From contig OZ018323.1 in NCBI GenBank assembly GCA_963969495.1, forward strand, positions 80,734,919 through 80,798,918: 64,000 bases of DNA, read 5' to 3'. The notes under the pieces are model-generated. The model saw only the letters and a list, made by a program, of their open reading frames with translations. It had not been told where the DNA came from and did not search any database. Origin of the DNA: Ceratothoa steindachneri. Its lineage: Eukaryota; Arthropoda; Malacostraca; Isopoda; Cymothoidae. A program made the position numbers and the translations under genes. Shown here one piece after another: positions 38,535 through 49,655 of the stretch. The number at the start of each line of letters is the position of its first letter. The stretch's first letter is position 1.

Positions 38535-40961
38535 ATGCCCAATGATGAAAAAAAAAACCATCTCCCCTTAATTCCCCCTAAAACAACGGAGCCGCCATCG
38601 TGCAGCTCCACAGAAAAGATGGAGGTCCCCCCCCCTGTGCTTGCGCAGGGGACCCTCCATACCTCTTTAACCGGAGAGGAGGCTTACTCCTCTCCTACGC
38701 CTATGGGTGTAGGGGACACCCCCTCACCCCCTTCTCTGGAGGTGCTTTCGGGCACCTCCCTATCTCCAGCGGCAGTCCCTCCTTTGCTTTCTAAGGGGAC
38801 TGCCAAGAAAGCCAGCAGGCAGCCCATTGCCGACCGCCCCTCGTACAAGCGGCTCGGTAGGGCAAACCCCCTTAGGGGGGAGAGGAAAGCCAGGCCCCTT
38901 CGGTCGCTTCCCTCAAAAGACCTGCTGGCAAAATATTAAACCTTGCCGGGGTCAAGGCCTGTGCCTCCCCACTAAAGACTTATGACGCTGCCAAGGGGAC
39001 CGCCTGCGATGTCTTGGGAGGGGATGGCCAACTGGAGGCCCCTCCTGTGATAGACATGGTCCTTGAGGAAAACCAGCCTCAGAAGGTAGGGCCTTCCATG
39101 GGGGGGAACCCGGGCTCGGCGCCAAGCACCGAACCCGGATCCGCCCCTATGCAAGGTCCTCATCAAACGGCTGTAGATTCTCAGGCAGTACAAGGAGGGG
39201 AGGGATCTCCTCCGGATGATGCCCCTGCGACCACCAGGACCTTCTCCATTTCGGAGAAGGACCTGGCTGAGGCCGGTCCATCTGGCCTGGGGGCTTCTAC
39301 CGGCGGGGGTGAGAAGCGGGTTCATTCCCCGCCCTCCTCTCCAAAAAAGAAAAGGACCAAAAAGACGAAGAAGACTCGGGGCTCCTCTCAATCTGCGGGG
39401 GCTACGGGGACGGATGGGTCTGCTGCCACTTTGGCAAGCAACCAAGCCAAGATCGGCACATCTGGGCCCTCTGCTTCCCCGGATACGGAGCTCCTGACGA
39501 TGACAAAGACCAAAAGTGCACAGGGCGGAGCCTCGATGACATCGGGGCCCCTGATTCAGAGGTTACCTGGCGTTTTCGAGCCCGCTGGCTTCAAACGCTT
39601 CCTCGTTATTCGCTCCACTGATGGCAGCATGTTGTCCAAGGGCAACATGATCCATCAGAGGAGAGGATTAGCTATTGCAATTGGTAGAGAGCCGAAGGTA
39701 ACCCGTTTCTCGGACGGGAGCCTTCTGGCGAATGCGGCGAATCACGCCGAGGCGGCCATGATAAGTGCTCTTCGGACACTTCATGGCACCCCGGTGAGTG
39801 TGACGCCACACTCTACCATGAACTTTGTAAAAGGAGTAGTTTATGCGAGGGAACTCGTTGACTACTCCATAGAAGACAACACCCTAGAGCTGGCCGACCA
39901 TGGGGCGGTCAAGGTCGAACGTGTGATGAGAAAACAGGGAGGGGCCTCGAGACCCACCCCTACACTCTTCGTCACGTTCGACTGTGACAAGCTCCCTGAG
40001 TCGGTGCGTGCCGGTTGGTACCGCTACCGCGTGAAGGCATTCGTGCCACTGCCGCGGCGGTGCTATTACTGTCACCGCTTCGGCCACACGAATCGATCAT
40101 GTAGACGTGCAAAATCGGGGTCACCCGAAGTCTGTGTAAATTGCTCCAAGGTCGCACACGATACGTCCAAATCGTGTTTGGCCAAGTGTGTCAATTGCGG
40201 AGAGCCGCACCCTGCTTCTTCGAAGCAATGTGGTGCATATCTCCTTGAGAAAGAAATCCTGGCCGTTCAGGCCCAGGATCGACTCTCATTCCGCGAGGCT
40301 AAGGACTTGGTCCTGGCTCGCCCGGCTCTGCCTGGGACATCATATGCCTCAATAGTTAGAAAAGCACCCTCTGCTCCTGGCCCATCCAGGCCAACGAGCA
40401 CGGTTGTTTCCGCGCCCATTCGGAGCCCTTCTGCAGGCTCTACCCAACCCAGGCGCTCCCCTGGTAGAGCTGGTGGCAAAAAGGGTTCACACCCAGCCCC
40501 GGCTAAAACCAGGGCTCCCCCCTCTTCCCCCAGCGTGACCGTTTTTCGTTAGGCGAAACGGCCACGCGCCTCCACCGAGTCGTTAGACTCACAGGAGGCA
40601 ACACCCCTGAAGATGGTCGCTAGGCCATCTTCAGGGGTTCCTAAAGCTGTCCCCCGAAAGGAGGACAGCAACAAAGGAGCTTCGGCTCCTTCGCCCACGC
40701 CCCGAGGTGGAGCGAGTGGCTCGGAGACGGTGGTTCCTCGAAAAGAGGCCCCCCCCGCCTCCGAAGCCGCAGCGCCCGCCTAAGGTTTCGAGGCGGAGGG
40801 AGGAAAAGACTCGCATGGCGAGCCCAACCTCCCCCAATAAGTCCTCGAAGGCGACAGCGCTTTGTCCGGCCAACAGCGCCCGGGGTTCTGCCCCCGGGAA
40901 GCGTACGGCCATTCCCGTGAGGGTCTTCAATTCGAGGAGGGCCCCCGCGTCTCCGAGCTAG
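38535..40961 (+). pseudogene. LINE-X ORF1 protein with three zinc knuckles
   Basis: The start CACCATGCC at 38535 is kept in copy C (MPNDE). A Pro/Ser-rich N-terminus runs to a frameshift near 38935 and resumes as the frame 39014-40552. From there: a Gly/Pro-rich acidic linker, a basic KKKRTKKTKKTRG nuclear-signal-like run at about residue 112, and a folded region starting LPGVFEPAGFKRFLVIRSTD at about 184. Three CCHC knuckles follow from about residue 350: CYYCHRFGHTNRSC, CVNCSKVAHDTSKSC and CVNCGEPHPASSKQC. After a TAG at 40550 the frame continues with a Ser/Lys-rich tail. Its final stop overlaps the start of ORF2. Such proteins coat LINE RNA and act as nucleic-acid chaperones. Only one frameshift and one or two stops separate it from an intact ORF. 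Confidence 0.85.
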
Positions 40962-43900
40962 GCCTGGAGGGCATATTCCTTCAATGGAATTGCCGTGGAC
41001 TCCGGGCCAACTGGGAGGAGCTGCGGAGGCTCGCCTCGTCCCGTTCCCCGTTAGCTTTTTTTTGCAGGAGACCATGCTAGGCGCGTGCCCGCTGCCTGCC
41101 CTCCCGGGGTATAAGGGTCTTGCGACCCCACCACCGCGGGATGGCCGGGCTGGGGGATGTGCGGTTTACACCCGGCATGATGTCTCCGTTCTTCCTTTCT
41201 CTTTAGATACCTCCTTTCAGGCAGTGGCTGTGCAGCTGCACCTGGATAGGAGGTATACTATCATTTCTGCACACATTCCACCGTCAGCTGACTTCGACGC
41301 GGGGGACTTCCGCCGCGTCGTGGCACGGTTGCCGAGGCCCTATCTCTTGCTTGGAGATCTGAACGGCAGGCATCCTCTCTGGGGAGATTACTCCATAAAT
41401 CCCAGGGGACAAGTCCTTGCCGATCTGATCGAAGAGCTTGAGATGGGTGTCCTAAACGTGGATGAGTTTACGCATCACTGTCCGAGAACCGCTTCATTTT
41501 CTTGCCTTGACCTATCTTTGTGCTCTTCGGATGCACAGCCTGATTTTGATTGGGGGGGTGGTCGATGACCTCCATGGTAGTGATCACTTTCCCATTCAAA
41601 TATCATTTTCAGGGCAACTGCCGCCTGAGAGACCACCTCGGTGGTGCTTGGCGCGGGCGCGGTGGCCTGCATTTCAGGAAATGACTGCATTCTCTATCTC
41701 AGTCGAGGAGTTTAGGTCGGTAGATGAGGCCGTTGAGTTCTTCTCCGGCAACCTCATCGCCGTGGGCCTGACTACTATTCCTAGGACGTCTGGCCCTTTT
41801 GCACGCCGACCACTCCCATGGTGGTCGGCCGAGTGTGAGACGGCCCTCAAACAGAAGCGTTATGCCTACATGCGCTATAAGCGCCGCCCGAACGATTTCA
41901 CTGTCGCTGAATTTCGTCGGGCTAGGGCTAGGTTCCGGTATATTTCGAAGCACGCCCGCCGCTCTTCTTGGCGGGCATACGTGTCTTCACTTAACGGGAA
42001 GACCCCTTTAGCTGAGGTGTGGAAGCGAGTCAAAAGGATTCGGGGCAAGTTCTCGCAGGACCCCCCTCCCGTTCTCCAGGAGAATGGGACCGCAATCTCG
42101 GACCCCGCGTCCGTGGCGGAATCCTTAGCGACCGCTTTTTCCGCATTCTCTAGCCGTGATGCTGCTCCGCCAGCATTCAATGCACGTCGTGATGTCGCGG
42201 AAGGCCGCCGGCTGGACTTTACCTCCAGAGGCGGAGAACCCTTCAACGACAAGTTTACTGTGAGTGAGTTGCGTTCCGCTCTCGCTTCGTGCGCGGACAC
42301 CGCCCATGGTCCGGACGATGTCCCGTACGCCATGCTTCGACACCTGGGTGAGCGAGGCATGGCCTTTCTGTTAGATTTGTTCAACAGGATCTGGGTGGAA
42401 GGTCTTCTCCCAGACTCCTGGCGAATCGCTACTGTGCTCGCCTTTCGCAAGCCGGGGAGAGATCACTCTACTCCGACCGGTTTCCGCCCAATCTCTCTAA
42501 CCTCTTGCGTGTGCAAGTTGATGGAGAAATTGGTAAATGTTAGATTAGCCTATTTCCTGGACAGCGGAGGCCATCTGTCTTCTGCACAGTGCGGCTTCCG
42601 TAAGTTACTCTCCACGTCGGATTCTCTGCTCCGACTGGAAAGTGCCGTCTGCGAGGCTTTCCTTCGTAGACAGCACTACGCCACGGTGTTTTTTGATCTG
42701 GAGAAGGCCTATGATACCGCATGGCGATACGGTATCATGGAGACTCTCCACACGATGGGGGCGAGGGGACGCCTCCCAATGTTTATATCTGAATTTTTGC
42801 GAGATCGTCGATTCCGCGTACGGATGGGGCGAGCCCTCTCCGGCCCAAAGGAGCAGGAAGAGGGTGTCCCGCAGGGAAGTGTCCTCAGTGTCACACTCTT
42901 TGCCCTGAGCATCAACGGCATCACCTCGGTGCTGCCGGAAGATGTTCTCGCTACGCTCTACGTGGACGACCTTTCGATCTCTTTTGGCGCGGCCCAGATG
43001 CCAACTCTGGAGCGTCGACTCCAACAGGCATTGAACCGCGTCTCTCGCTATGCCGAAGCGCACAGGTTTCGGTTTTCTTTGGCCAAGACTAAGGTGGTGC
43101 ACTTCTGCTGCCATCCATGGCTTCACCCCGACCCAGATTTGTTTCTTAATGGGGTGCGCCTGGATGTGGTTGAGTCGCACCGTTTCCTTGGTCTTGTATT
43201 CGACCGACGCCTCACCTGGGAGGCTCATATTCGCAGCCTTAGGGTCTCTTGTACCCGCGCCATGGACATTCTCCGTTCCGTGACGTTCAGCGCTTGGGGC
43301 GCTGATAGGGCTACTGCCTTACTTTTTTTTCGATCCTTTGTTCGCTCGAAGCTCGACTACGGATGCGAGTTTTATGCATCCGCAGCCGAGCGTTTATTGC
43401 GGAAGGTGGATTCGATCCACCACACCGGCCTTCGCCTTGCGACCGGTGCCTTCCGCACTTCCCCTATTGAGAGCCTGTTGGTCGATGCTGGGGAGATGCC
43501 ACTCGCTCTGCGCCGCGTGCAGTGCATCACTCGCTTGTACACGCGAGCCCGGCGCCTCCCTCAGTCGCCAACAGCTCTCACTGCATCCGCAGCTGATCTC
43601 GATGGTGCCTATGCCGCCGAGAGACGCCAGTCATACCCTAAGCCCTTTGGGTTTAGGGCCAGGAAACTCCTTCGAGAGGTAGATATTGCTCTCGGGCCGG
43701 TGGCGACCCTGGTTCTGCCCAGGACGCCACCCTGGAGGGTACCACATTTGGCTATTTGTCGCCACGCCTCTGCTACCAAAGCTTGTACTGCGCCGGGAGT
43801 ATTGCGTTCGACCTTTTTGGAGCACACATCGTGTCACGCTGGTACCGTGCCAGTGTATACGGATGGCTCCAAGTCCCAAGAGGGGGTTGGCTTCCACGCC

Positions 43901-44621
43901 GTATCCCCTCTGTTTGAAGTCAGCGGGGCTCTACCGGGCGCTGCGTCTGTCTTCACGGCCGAGCTGGTGGCAATACACCACTCGGTACGGGAGATTACGC
44001 GACGTGCCCGGTTCGGAGACCGGATTGTGATCTATAGCGACTCACAAAGCGCCCTGAGTGCTCTCGGGGCATTGGAATCTCCGCATCCCCTGGTTCGCGA
44101 AATCCGTGACGCCACGGTTTTGTCGAGCCGGGCAGATGTCGAGATTATCTTCTGCTGGGTTCCTGGACATGTAGGAATTGCGGGGAATGAGGGCGCCAAA
44201 GGGTCCGCGAGGACTGCGACCGGACCAGCGTTTTGCTCTTCCTCACACTGACTACATGGCAGGAATACGGGCAGCTTTTCGGACTGCTTGGCAAAGAAGA
44301 TGGGAGACGGTCGAGGGGAACTTAAAGTTGCGTGCCATTGCGCCGCGACTGTTCCCATGGACCTATCCCCCAATGCCGCGGCGGCTTCAGGTTGCTTTCT
44401 GTCGTCTCCGAATCGGGCACACTCGTGTGACGCATCGCTATCTGATGGAGCGCTCGCCTGCGCCCTATTGCAACGACTGCGTCGTCCCCCAGACTGTTTG
44501 GCACATTCTTGTCGAATGTCCCAGTCTGGGTGATCTTCGCGCACGACACCTGTCCCGGTACCGGGATGGGCGGGTCGCTACCGCCTGTCCCTTGTGCTCG
44601 GGACGAGTGCGTGTACTTTGA
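40962..44621 (+). pseudogene. LINE-X ORF2: endonuclease, reverse transcriptase, RNase H, C-terminal finger
   Basis: The endonuclease opens with LEGIFLQWNCRGLRANWEEL at about 40965, frameshifts at about 41065, and continues in 40984-41568 with LLLGDLNGRHPLWGD and SCLDLSLC, then GSDHFPI in the next frame. The 929-residue frame 41462-44251 carries the RT: HGPDDVPYAMLRHLG, GFRPISLTSCVCKLMEKLVN, FFDLEKAYDTAWR (motif A), GVPQGSVLSVTLFAL and an intact LYVDDLSISF at about residue 499. RNase H follows with VPVYTDGSKSQEGVG (about residue 796), ELVAIHHSV and YSDSQSALSAL. Its last block reads WVPGHVGIAGNEGAKGS, without the final catalytic Asp. The C-terminus shifts frame at 44215 and ends with CNDCVVPQTVWHILVECPSL. 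Three frameshifts keep it from being functional. Confidence 0.9.
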
Positions 44622-44776
44622 CTGGTGGACTTATTGACTTTTTGGGGGATGCTGGCCTTCTCCCTTTTATTTAACCCGATTTAATTGTTGTTGTTGTTTT
44701 TGTAATTGTTTTTGTTATTGCTTTGTTATTGTTATTGCTATTTCTTTTTATTGTTTTCTGTTTAATTTTTTAAAGT

Positions 44777-44830
44777 AGCCTAGAACTAGGCTGTTTTTTA
44801 CGGCGACTTATGCCTAAGTCGGCAGTCGCC
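44777..44830 (+). promoter_or_regulatory. Two 3' RNA hairpins of LINE-X copy B
   Basis: Hairpin 1 (44777-44792) is AGCCTAG-AA-CTAGGCT. Hairpin 2 (44802-44830) has GGCGACT paired with AGTCGCC and an inner TGCC/GGC stem. Equivalent hairpins occur in copies A, C and E with compensating base changes, just before the A tail. They are likely the RNA signal recognised by the element RT. Confidence 0.65.
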
Positions 44831-45138
44831 AGATAGCCCCTTAATTAAAAAAAAAAACAAAAAAAAAACCCTACTCAGTTTCTGGCCAATTTCTCTATAA
44901 CCTCCTGCCTGTGTAAGTTGATGGAGAAATTAGTAAATGTTAGGTTTAGTTATTTCCTTGACAGAGGAAGTCCCCTTTCTGCTGTATAGTGTGGCTTCTG
45001 CATTGTCCACTTTATGTTGAATGCTCTGCATTGCCTGGAAAAGGCTATCTATGAGGCTTCAAAGAGAGTATTATGCCATTTTTTTTTTTCCAATCTGGAG
45101 AAGCCCTATGGTAATGATGGTGATTGGGTATGATGTGC

Positions 45139-45814
45139 GGTAATACTTCAATTTATGGGTCCACATTAAGGGGCACTGTTTCTGGGCTACAAGTTAGCCT
45201 TTATGACGTCAGACGGTAGCTTCAGATGTGACCAATCATGCCGTTGATTTTTTTATTGTTTACATGTATTAAATTTTCTATGTTTAATTTACCTATTTTT
45301 GTGAAACTAAACCATTATTTTCACACACTGGTAACCCTTAATTCAACCTTATTTCAAACATTGGCAACCCTGGAGGCAAGCAGTTAAAAGAGTTTGATTT
45401 TTGCAAACTCATTTTGTTCGGCTTTAATACACCCTTTGTGACGAGTGGAAAAGAAGTGCAGCTCCATTATAATAGTGAAAGATGTAGATGGTTTAACTTT
45501 TGATTATTTATTAGGTAATTTAGCAATCACCTTTTGCATTCAAATCTGGTGTTAACCTTTTGAATTAGGAATATTACAAGTTTTTTTTTTAAGTTGCTGG
45601 GGGTATGGGAGGGGGGGGGGGCACCCCCACAATTAAGTTAGGGGTATTGGGGCGAAGCTCACCATTTCAAAAGTAACTAAAAAAATATTAATTTTTGCCA
45701 GCAATAGCCTAAATTAGGCGGTGCTATCGTCTTAAGATATCTGATGCCATAAGGACTAAATTGTAGCCCAGAAACAACGCCCCCTACTGTGTGCCCATAA
45801 ACTGAAGTATTACC
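45139..45814. mobile_element. MITE-2: 676-bp non-autonomous DNA element with ~80-bp inverted ends
   Basis: The left end GGTAATACTTCAATTTATGG, then TTTCTGGGCTACAA, is mirrored by the right end read in reverse: GGTAATACTTCAGTTTATGG and TTTCTGGGCTACAA. Flanks are TGATGTGC (45131-45138) and TTATGTGC (45815-45822), matching at 7 of 8 bases, so an 8-bp target duplication is likely. The interior has a G-run tract and no frame. An 8-bp duplication would fit hAT, P or Merlin groups; the tips do not decide. Confidence 0.75.
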
Positions 45815-45823
45815 TTATGTGCA

Positions 45824-46140
45824 CCCTCACAACATAACATAACATAATTTCACGGATGACAAAAGCCACAAGGGCCTATCAAAGGTCATCCGCATCCGTC
45901 AAAACCCACCCACAAAAAGCACCATCGCAGGGGAAGACAAAATCAAAGTCCCCCACAATATAATATAACAGCTGAAAAAAGCCACAAAGGCCCATCATAG
46001 GTCAACCGAGTCAAACTGCCTCTTTTTTAAGGCAACCAAACTCCCAAGAAAACTTCATCCAGAGGATTGCGTCCAGAAACAAGGGTATCACCAATCAAGA
46101 CTTGTCAAGAACTAAATCATGCAGCTACAGATATATACAA
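45824..46140 (-). mobile_element. CR1-like LINE 3' end with (TTATG)n tail
   Basis: Nearly identical to 11035-11275: the (TTATG)n tail followed on the minus strand by CCGTGAAATT and the GGCCCTTGTGGCTTTTGTCA block. Severely 5'-truncated: only ~300 bases of 3' region, no coding part. It lies inside old LINE-X copy F. Confidence 0.75.
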
Positions 46141-46164
46141 ACAATATTAATATATACAATATAT

Positions 46165-46314
46165 ACACAATGGGGTCAAGGGGATGCCTCACAAGTTTCA
46201 TTTATGAATGCCTTTGAGATCATTGATATCTCATACAGGTGGGAAGAGCATTCTCTCAGAGAAAGTGGGTGTCATGCAGGCAAGTGTCCTCAGTGTTGCA
46301 CTCTTTACCCTCAG
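46165..46314 (+). pseudogene. LINE-X copy F, last RT block
   Basis: Aligns to the stretch of copy B from MGARGRLPMFI to GSVLSVTLFAL. It reads GSRG at the start and EVSSVLHSLP-like at the end, in shifting frames, and stops where copy C starts. Confidence 0.7.
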
Positions 46315-49300
46315 AAATTTGCCTTCCTAGCTGCCGTGCTGACGGGACTCAGCGCACCTTCTGGCCCCAGCTTACTCTTTTCTTTCTGACAGCCTGTGTT
46401 TTCTACCCTACTTCCTCACTTTCCCTACATTCTCTGGTCAGCCTCTAATTTCACAGGGTAGATGCCAACCAGCTTCCTCTCATCCAACTATCCCAGATCA
46501 AGGCTGAGAGAGGAGGGGGCAACGTTCCCTCACACCTGAGCTCTAGACTGGGGTGGCAGGTTTTTAACATCCTGCTTCATCCCCATCCACACCCTTCCTC
46601 CCCTTCCCTTTCTTTCTCCTTTAAATCTCTATCCATTTTACGCAAAGCCCAAGGTGGAGCCGCCATGCTGATGGACTGCCAAGCCACTAGGTGGAGGAGT
46701 GGCCCCCAAATGGTGGCAGCTAGCTATTTCGGCCCCATACTCACCCCTCAGAGCGGGCTACTGCGGGTCTGATTAGCGTTTGCATCCCGTATTTAAAACA
46801 GGGGCACCATGCCCAATGATGAAATAAAAAAAAAACCTCCCTTACCTTCCCCTCGACATCCTCGGAGCCTCCCTCGGGCAGATCCACTGAAAAAATGGAG
46901 GTCCCCCCAGCCCCTGTACTTTCGCAGGGGATCCTCCAAAACTATTCAACCAGAGAGGAGGCTTACTCCTCTCCCTTTGCCTACTGGTGTAGGAGACTCC
47001 CCCTCACCCCCTTCTCTGGCGTGCCCTCTTTCTACCAGCACTTCCCTATTTACTTTCTATGGGGGCTGCCAAGAAAGGCAGGTGGCCCATGATTGACCAC
47101 TCTTGGTGAGAGTGGAATGAGAGAGCCAACTTCCTTAGGGGTAGGAGGAAAAACAGGGCCCATCGGCCTCTTCACTCCAGGATCTGGGTGGAGGGTCTCC
47201 TCCCAGATTCCTGGTGAATCACTACTGTGCTCACCTTTCGGAAACCGGGGAGAGATATCTCTACTCTGGCCAGTTTCCGCCCAAGCTCTTTAACCTCTTG
47301 CGTGTGCAAGTTGTTGGAGAAATTGGTAAATGTTAGATTAGCCTTTTTCCTGGACACCGGAGGCCATCTGTCTTCTGCACAGTGCGGCTTCCGCAAGTTC
47401 CACTCCACGTCGGATCCTCTGCTCCGACTGGAAAATGCCGTCTGCGAGGCCTTCCTTTGTAGACAGCACTACGCCACTATGTTTTTCAATCTGGAGAAGG
47501 CATATGATACCGCATGGCGATATGGTATCATGGAGACTCTCCACTCGATGGGGGCGAGGGGACGCCTCCCAATGTTTATATCTGAATTTTTGCGAGATCG
47601 TCGATTCCGCGTATGGGTGGGGGGGGGGGGGGAGCCCTTTCCGGCCCAATGGAGCAGGAAGAGGGTGTCCCGCAGGAAAGTGTCCTCAATGTCACACTCT
47701 TTGCCCTGAGCATCAACGGCATCACCTTGTGCTACCGGAAAATGTTCTCGCTATGCTCTACGTGGACGACCTTTCGATTTCCTTTGGTGCAGCCCAGATG
47801 ACAACTCAGGAGCGTCGACTCCAACAGGCATTGAACTGTGTCTCTTGCTATGCTGAAGCGCGCAGGTTTCTGTTTTCCTTGGCCAAGACTAAGGTGGTGC
47901 ACTTCTGCTGCCATCCATGGCTCCACCCTGACCCAAACTTATTTCTTAATGGGGTACACCTGGAAGTGGTTGAATTGCACTGTTTCCTTGGTCTTGTATT
48001 TGACTGACGCCTCACCTGGGAGACTCATATTTCAGCCTTAGGGTCTCTTGTACCCGCACCATGGATATTCTCCGTTCTGTGATGTTCAGTGCTTGGGGCA
48101 CTGATAGGGCTACTGCCTTCTTTATCGATCCTTTGTTCGTTCGAAACTCGACTACGGATGCGAGTTTTATGCAGCCGCAGCCGAGCGTGTATTGCGGAAG
48201 GTGAACTCGATCCACCACACCGGCCTTCGCCTGGTGACCGGTGCCTTCCGCACTTTCCCCATTGAGAGCCTACTTGTCAATGTGGGGAGATGCCACTCGC
48301 TCTATGCTGTGTACAGTGCATTATTCACCTGTACGCGCGAGCCCGGCGCCCCCCTCAGTCGCCAACAGCTCTCACTGCATCCACAGCTGATTTCGACGGT
48401 GCCTATTCCGCCGAGAGACGTCAGTCATACCCTAAGCCCTTTGGGTTTAGGGCCAGGAAATTCCTTCGAGAGCTAGATATAGCTCTCGGGACGGTGGCGC
48501 CCCTGGTTCTGCCCACGGCGCCACCCTGGAGGGTACCAAATTTGGCTATTTGTCGCCACGCCTCTGCTCCCAAAGCTTGTTCGGCGCCGGGAGTATTGCG
48601 TTCGACCTTTTTGGAGCACACCTCGTGTCACGCTGGAACCGTGCCAGTGTATACGGATGGCTCCAAGTCCCAAGAGGGGGTCGGCTTCTTCGCCGTATCC
48701 CCTCAGTTTGAAGTCAGCGGGGCTCTGCCAGGCGCTGCGTCTATCTTCACGGCCGAGCTCGTGGCAATACACCACTCGGTACGGGAGATTACGCGACGTG
48801 CCCGGTTCGGAGACCGGATTGTGATCTATAGCGACTCACAAAGCGCCCTGAGTGCTCTCGGGGCATTGGAATCTCCGCATCCTCTGGTTCGTGAAATCCG
48901 TGACGCCACGGTTTTGGCGAGCCGGGCAGATGTCGAGATTATCTTCTGCTGGGTTCCTGGACATGTAAGAATTGCGGAGAATGAGGGCGCCAAAGAGTCC
49001 GCGAGGACTCTTCGACCGGACCAGCGTTTCGCTCTTCCTCACACCGACTACATGGCAGGAATACGGGCAGCTCTTCGGACTGCTTGGCAAAGAAGATGGG
49101 AGACGGTCGAAGGGAACTTGAGCTTGCGTGCCATTGCGCCGCGACTGTTCCCATGGACCTATCCCCCAATGCTGCGACTGCTGCAGGTCGCTTTCTGTCG
49201 TCTCTGAATCTGGCACACTCGGTTGACGCATCGCTATTTGATGGAGCGCTCGCCTGCGCCCTATTGCGACGACTGCGTCGTCCCACAGACTGTTCGGCAC

Positions 49301-49655
49301 ATTCTTGTTGAATGTCCCAGTCTGGGTGATCTTCGCACACGTTACCTGTCCCGGTACCAGGATGGGCAGGGTCGCTACAGCCTGTCCTTTGTACTCGGGA
49401 CGAGTGCGTGCACATTGACTGGTGGACTTGTTGACTATTTGGAGGGGGCTGGCCTTCTCCCTTTCATTTAACTAGGTTTATTTGTTGTTTTGTTATTGTT
49501 TTCTTATGGTTATTTCTTTTTATTGTTGTTTCCTGTTCAAATTTTTTAAAGTAGCCTAGAACTAGACTGTTTGTTTACAGCGACTTATGCCTAAGTGGGC
49601 AGTCGCCAGATGACTTATGCCTAAGTGGGCAGTTGCCAGATAGCTCCTTAAAAAA
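46315..49655 (+). mobile_element. LINE-X copy C, internally deleted
   Basis: Starts with the conserved 5' block (TTGCC, GCCGTGCTGACGGGACTCAG). ORF1 starts at 46809 with the same MPNDE but is cut after about 120 residues. The sequence then jumps directly to RT residues (RIWVEGLLPDSW equivalent) at about 47180, so most of ORF1 and all of the endonuclease are missing. RT motif A (FFNLEKAYDTAWR) is in the frame 47227-47709, and the YVDD box in a shifted frame near 47760. The 305-residue frame 48290-49207 contains an almost complete RNase H. Hairpins are at 49553-49568 and 49579-49607, the latter repeated at 49610-49637. The A tail ends near 49655. Confidence 0.88.
48290..49471 (+). pseudogene. 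LINE-X copy C RNase H and C-terminal finger
   Basis: The frame 48290-49207 starts in the RT thumb (CVQCIIHLYARARRPPQSPT), then has VPVYTDGSKSQEGVGFFAVS, FTAELVAIHHSV, YSDSQSALSALGAL and WVPGHVRIAENEGAKES. RNase H catalytic residues D, E and D are present, but the fourth Asp that should follow N-E-x-A is missing. After a frameshift near 49205 the finger CDDCVVPQTVRHILVECPSL ends the protein. This is the longest undamaged RNase H frame of the family in the window after copy B. Confidence 0.85.

Larger units (their letters stand above)
38004..44867 (+). mobile_element. LINE-X copy B: full-length 6.9-kb non-LTR retrotransposon with an 11-bp target duplication
   Basis: ACCCTACTCAG precedes (37993-38003) and follows (44868-44878) the element, and the insert ends in an A-rich tail. 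It contains a 5' region of ~530 bases, ORF1 with zinc knuckles, and ORF2 with endonuclease, RT, RNase H and a C-terminal finger. A 3' untranslated region carries two hairpins. RNase H plus an apurinic endonuclease points to the I/LOA/R1 group of LINEs. Its GC content is far above that of the surrounding DNA. It sits in an older copy of its own family inside the BNIP1-like intron, in sense orientation with the gene. Confidence 0.93.
37833..46314 (+). mobile_element. Old LINE-X copy (copy F) split by three later insertions
   Basis: Three short blocks read in series as one RT. At 37833-38003 are residues corresponding to YAM, LVDLFNRIWREGILPD and ATVLAFHKL. At 44868-45138 are the following palm part (FSGQFLYNL-like, then KLMEKLVNVR-like and the EKAYD region). 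At about 46165-46314 is MGSRG through VSVLHSL. The interruptions are LINE-X copy B (38004-44867), MITE-2 (45139-45814) and a CR1 3' end (about 45824-46140). Copy C follows at 46315. All blocks align to the same stretch of copy B in order, with many stops. Confidence 0.75.

Noticed and set aside
38972..39445. Minus-strand Arg/Pro-rich ORFs opposite LINE-X ORF1
   Set aside because: GC-rich antisense shadows; the + strand has zinc knuckles in order.
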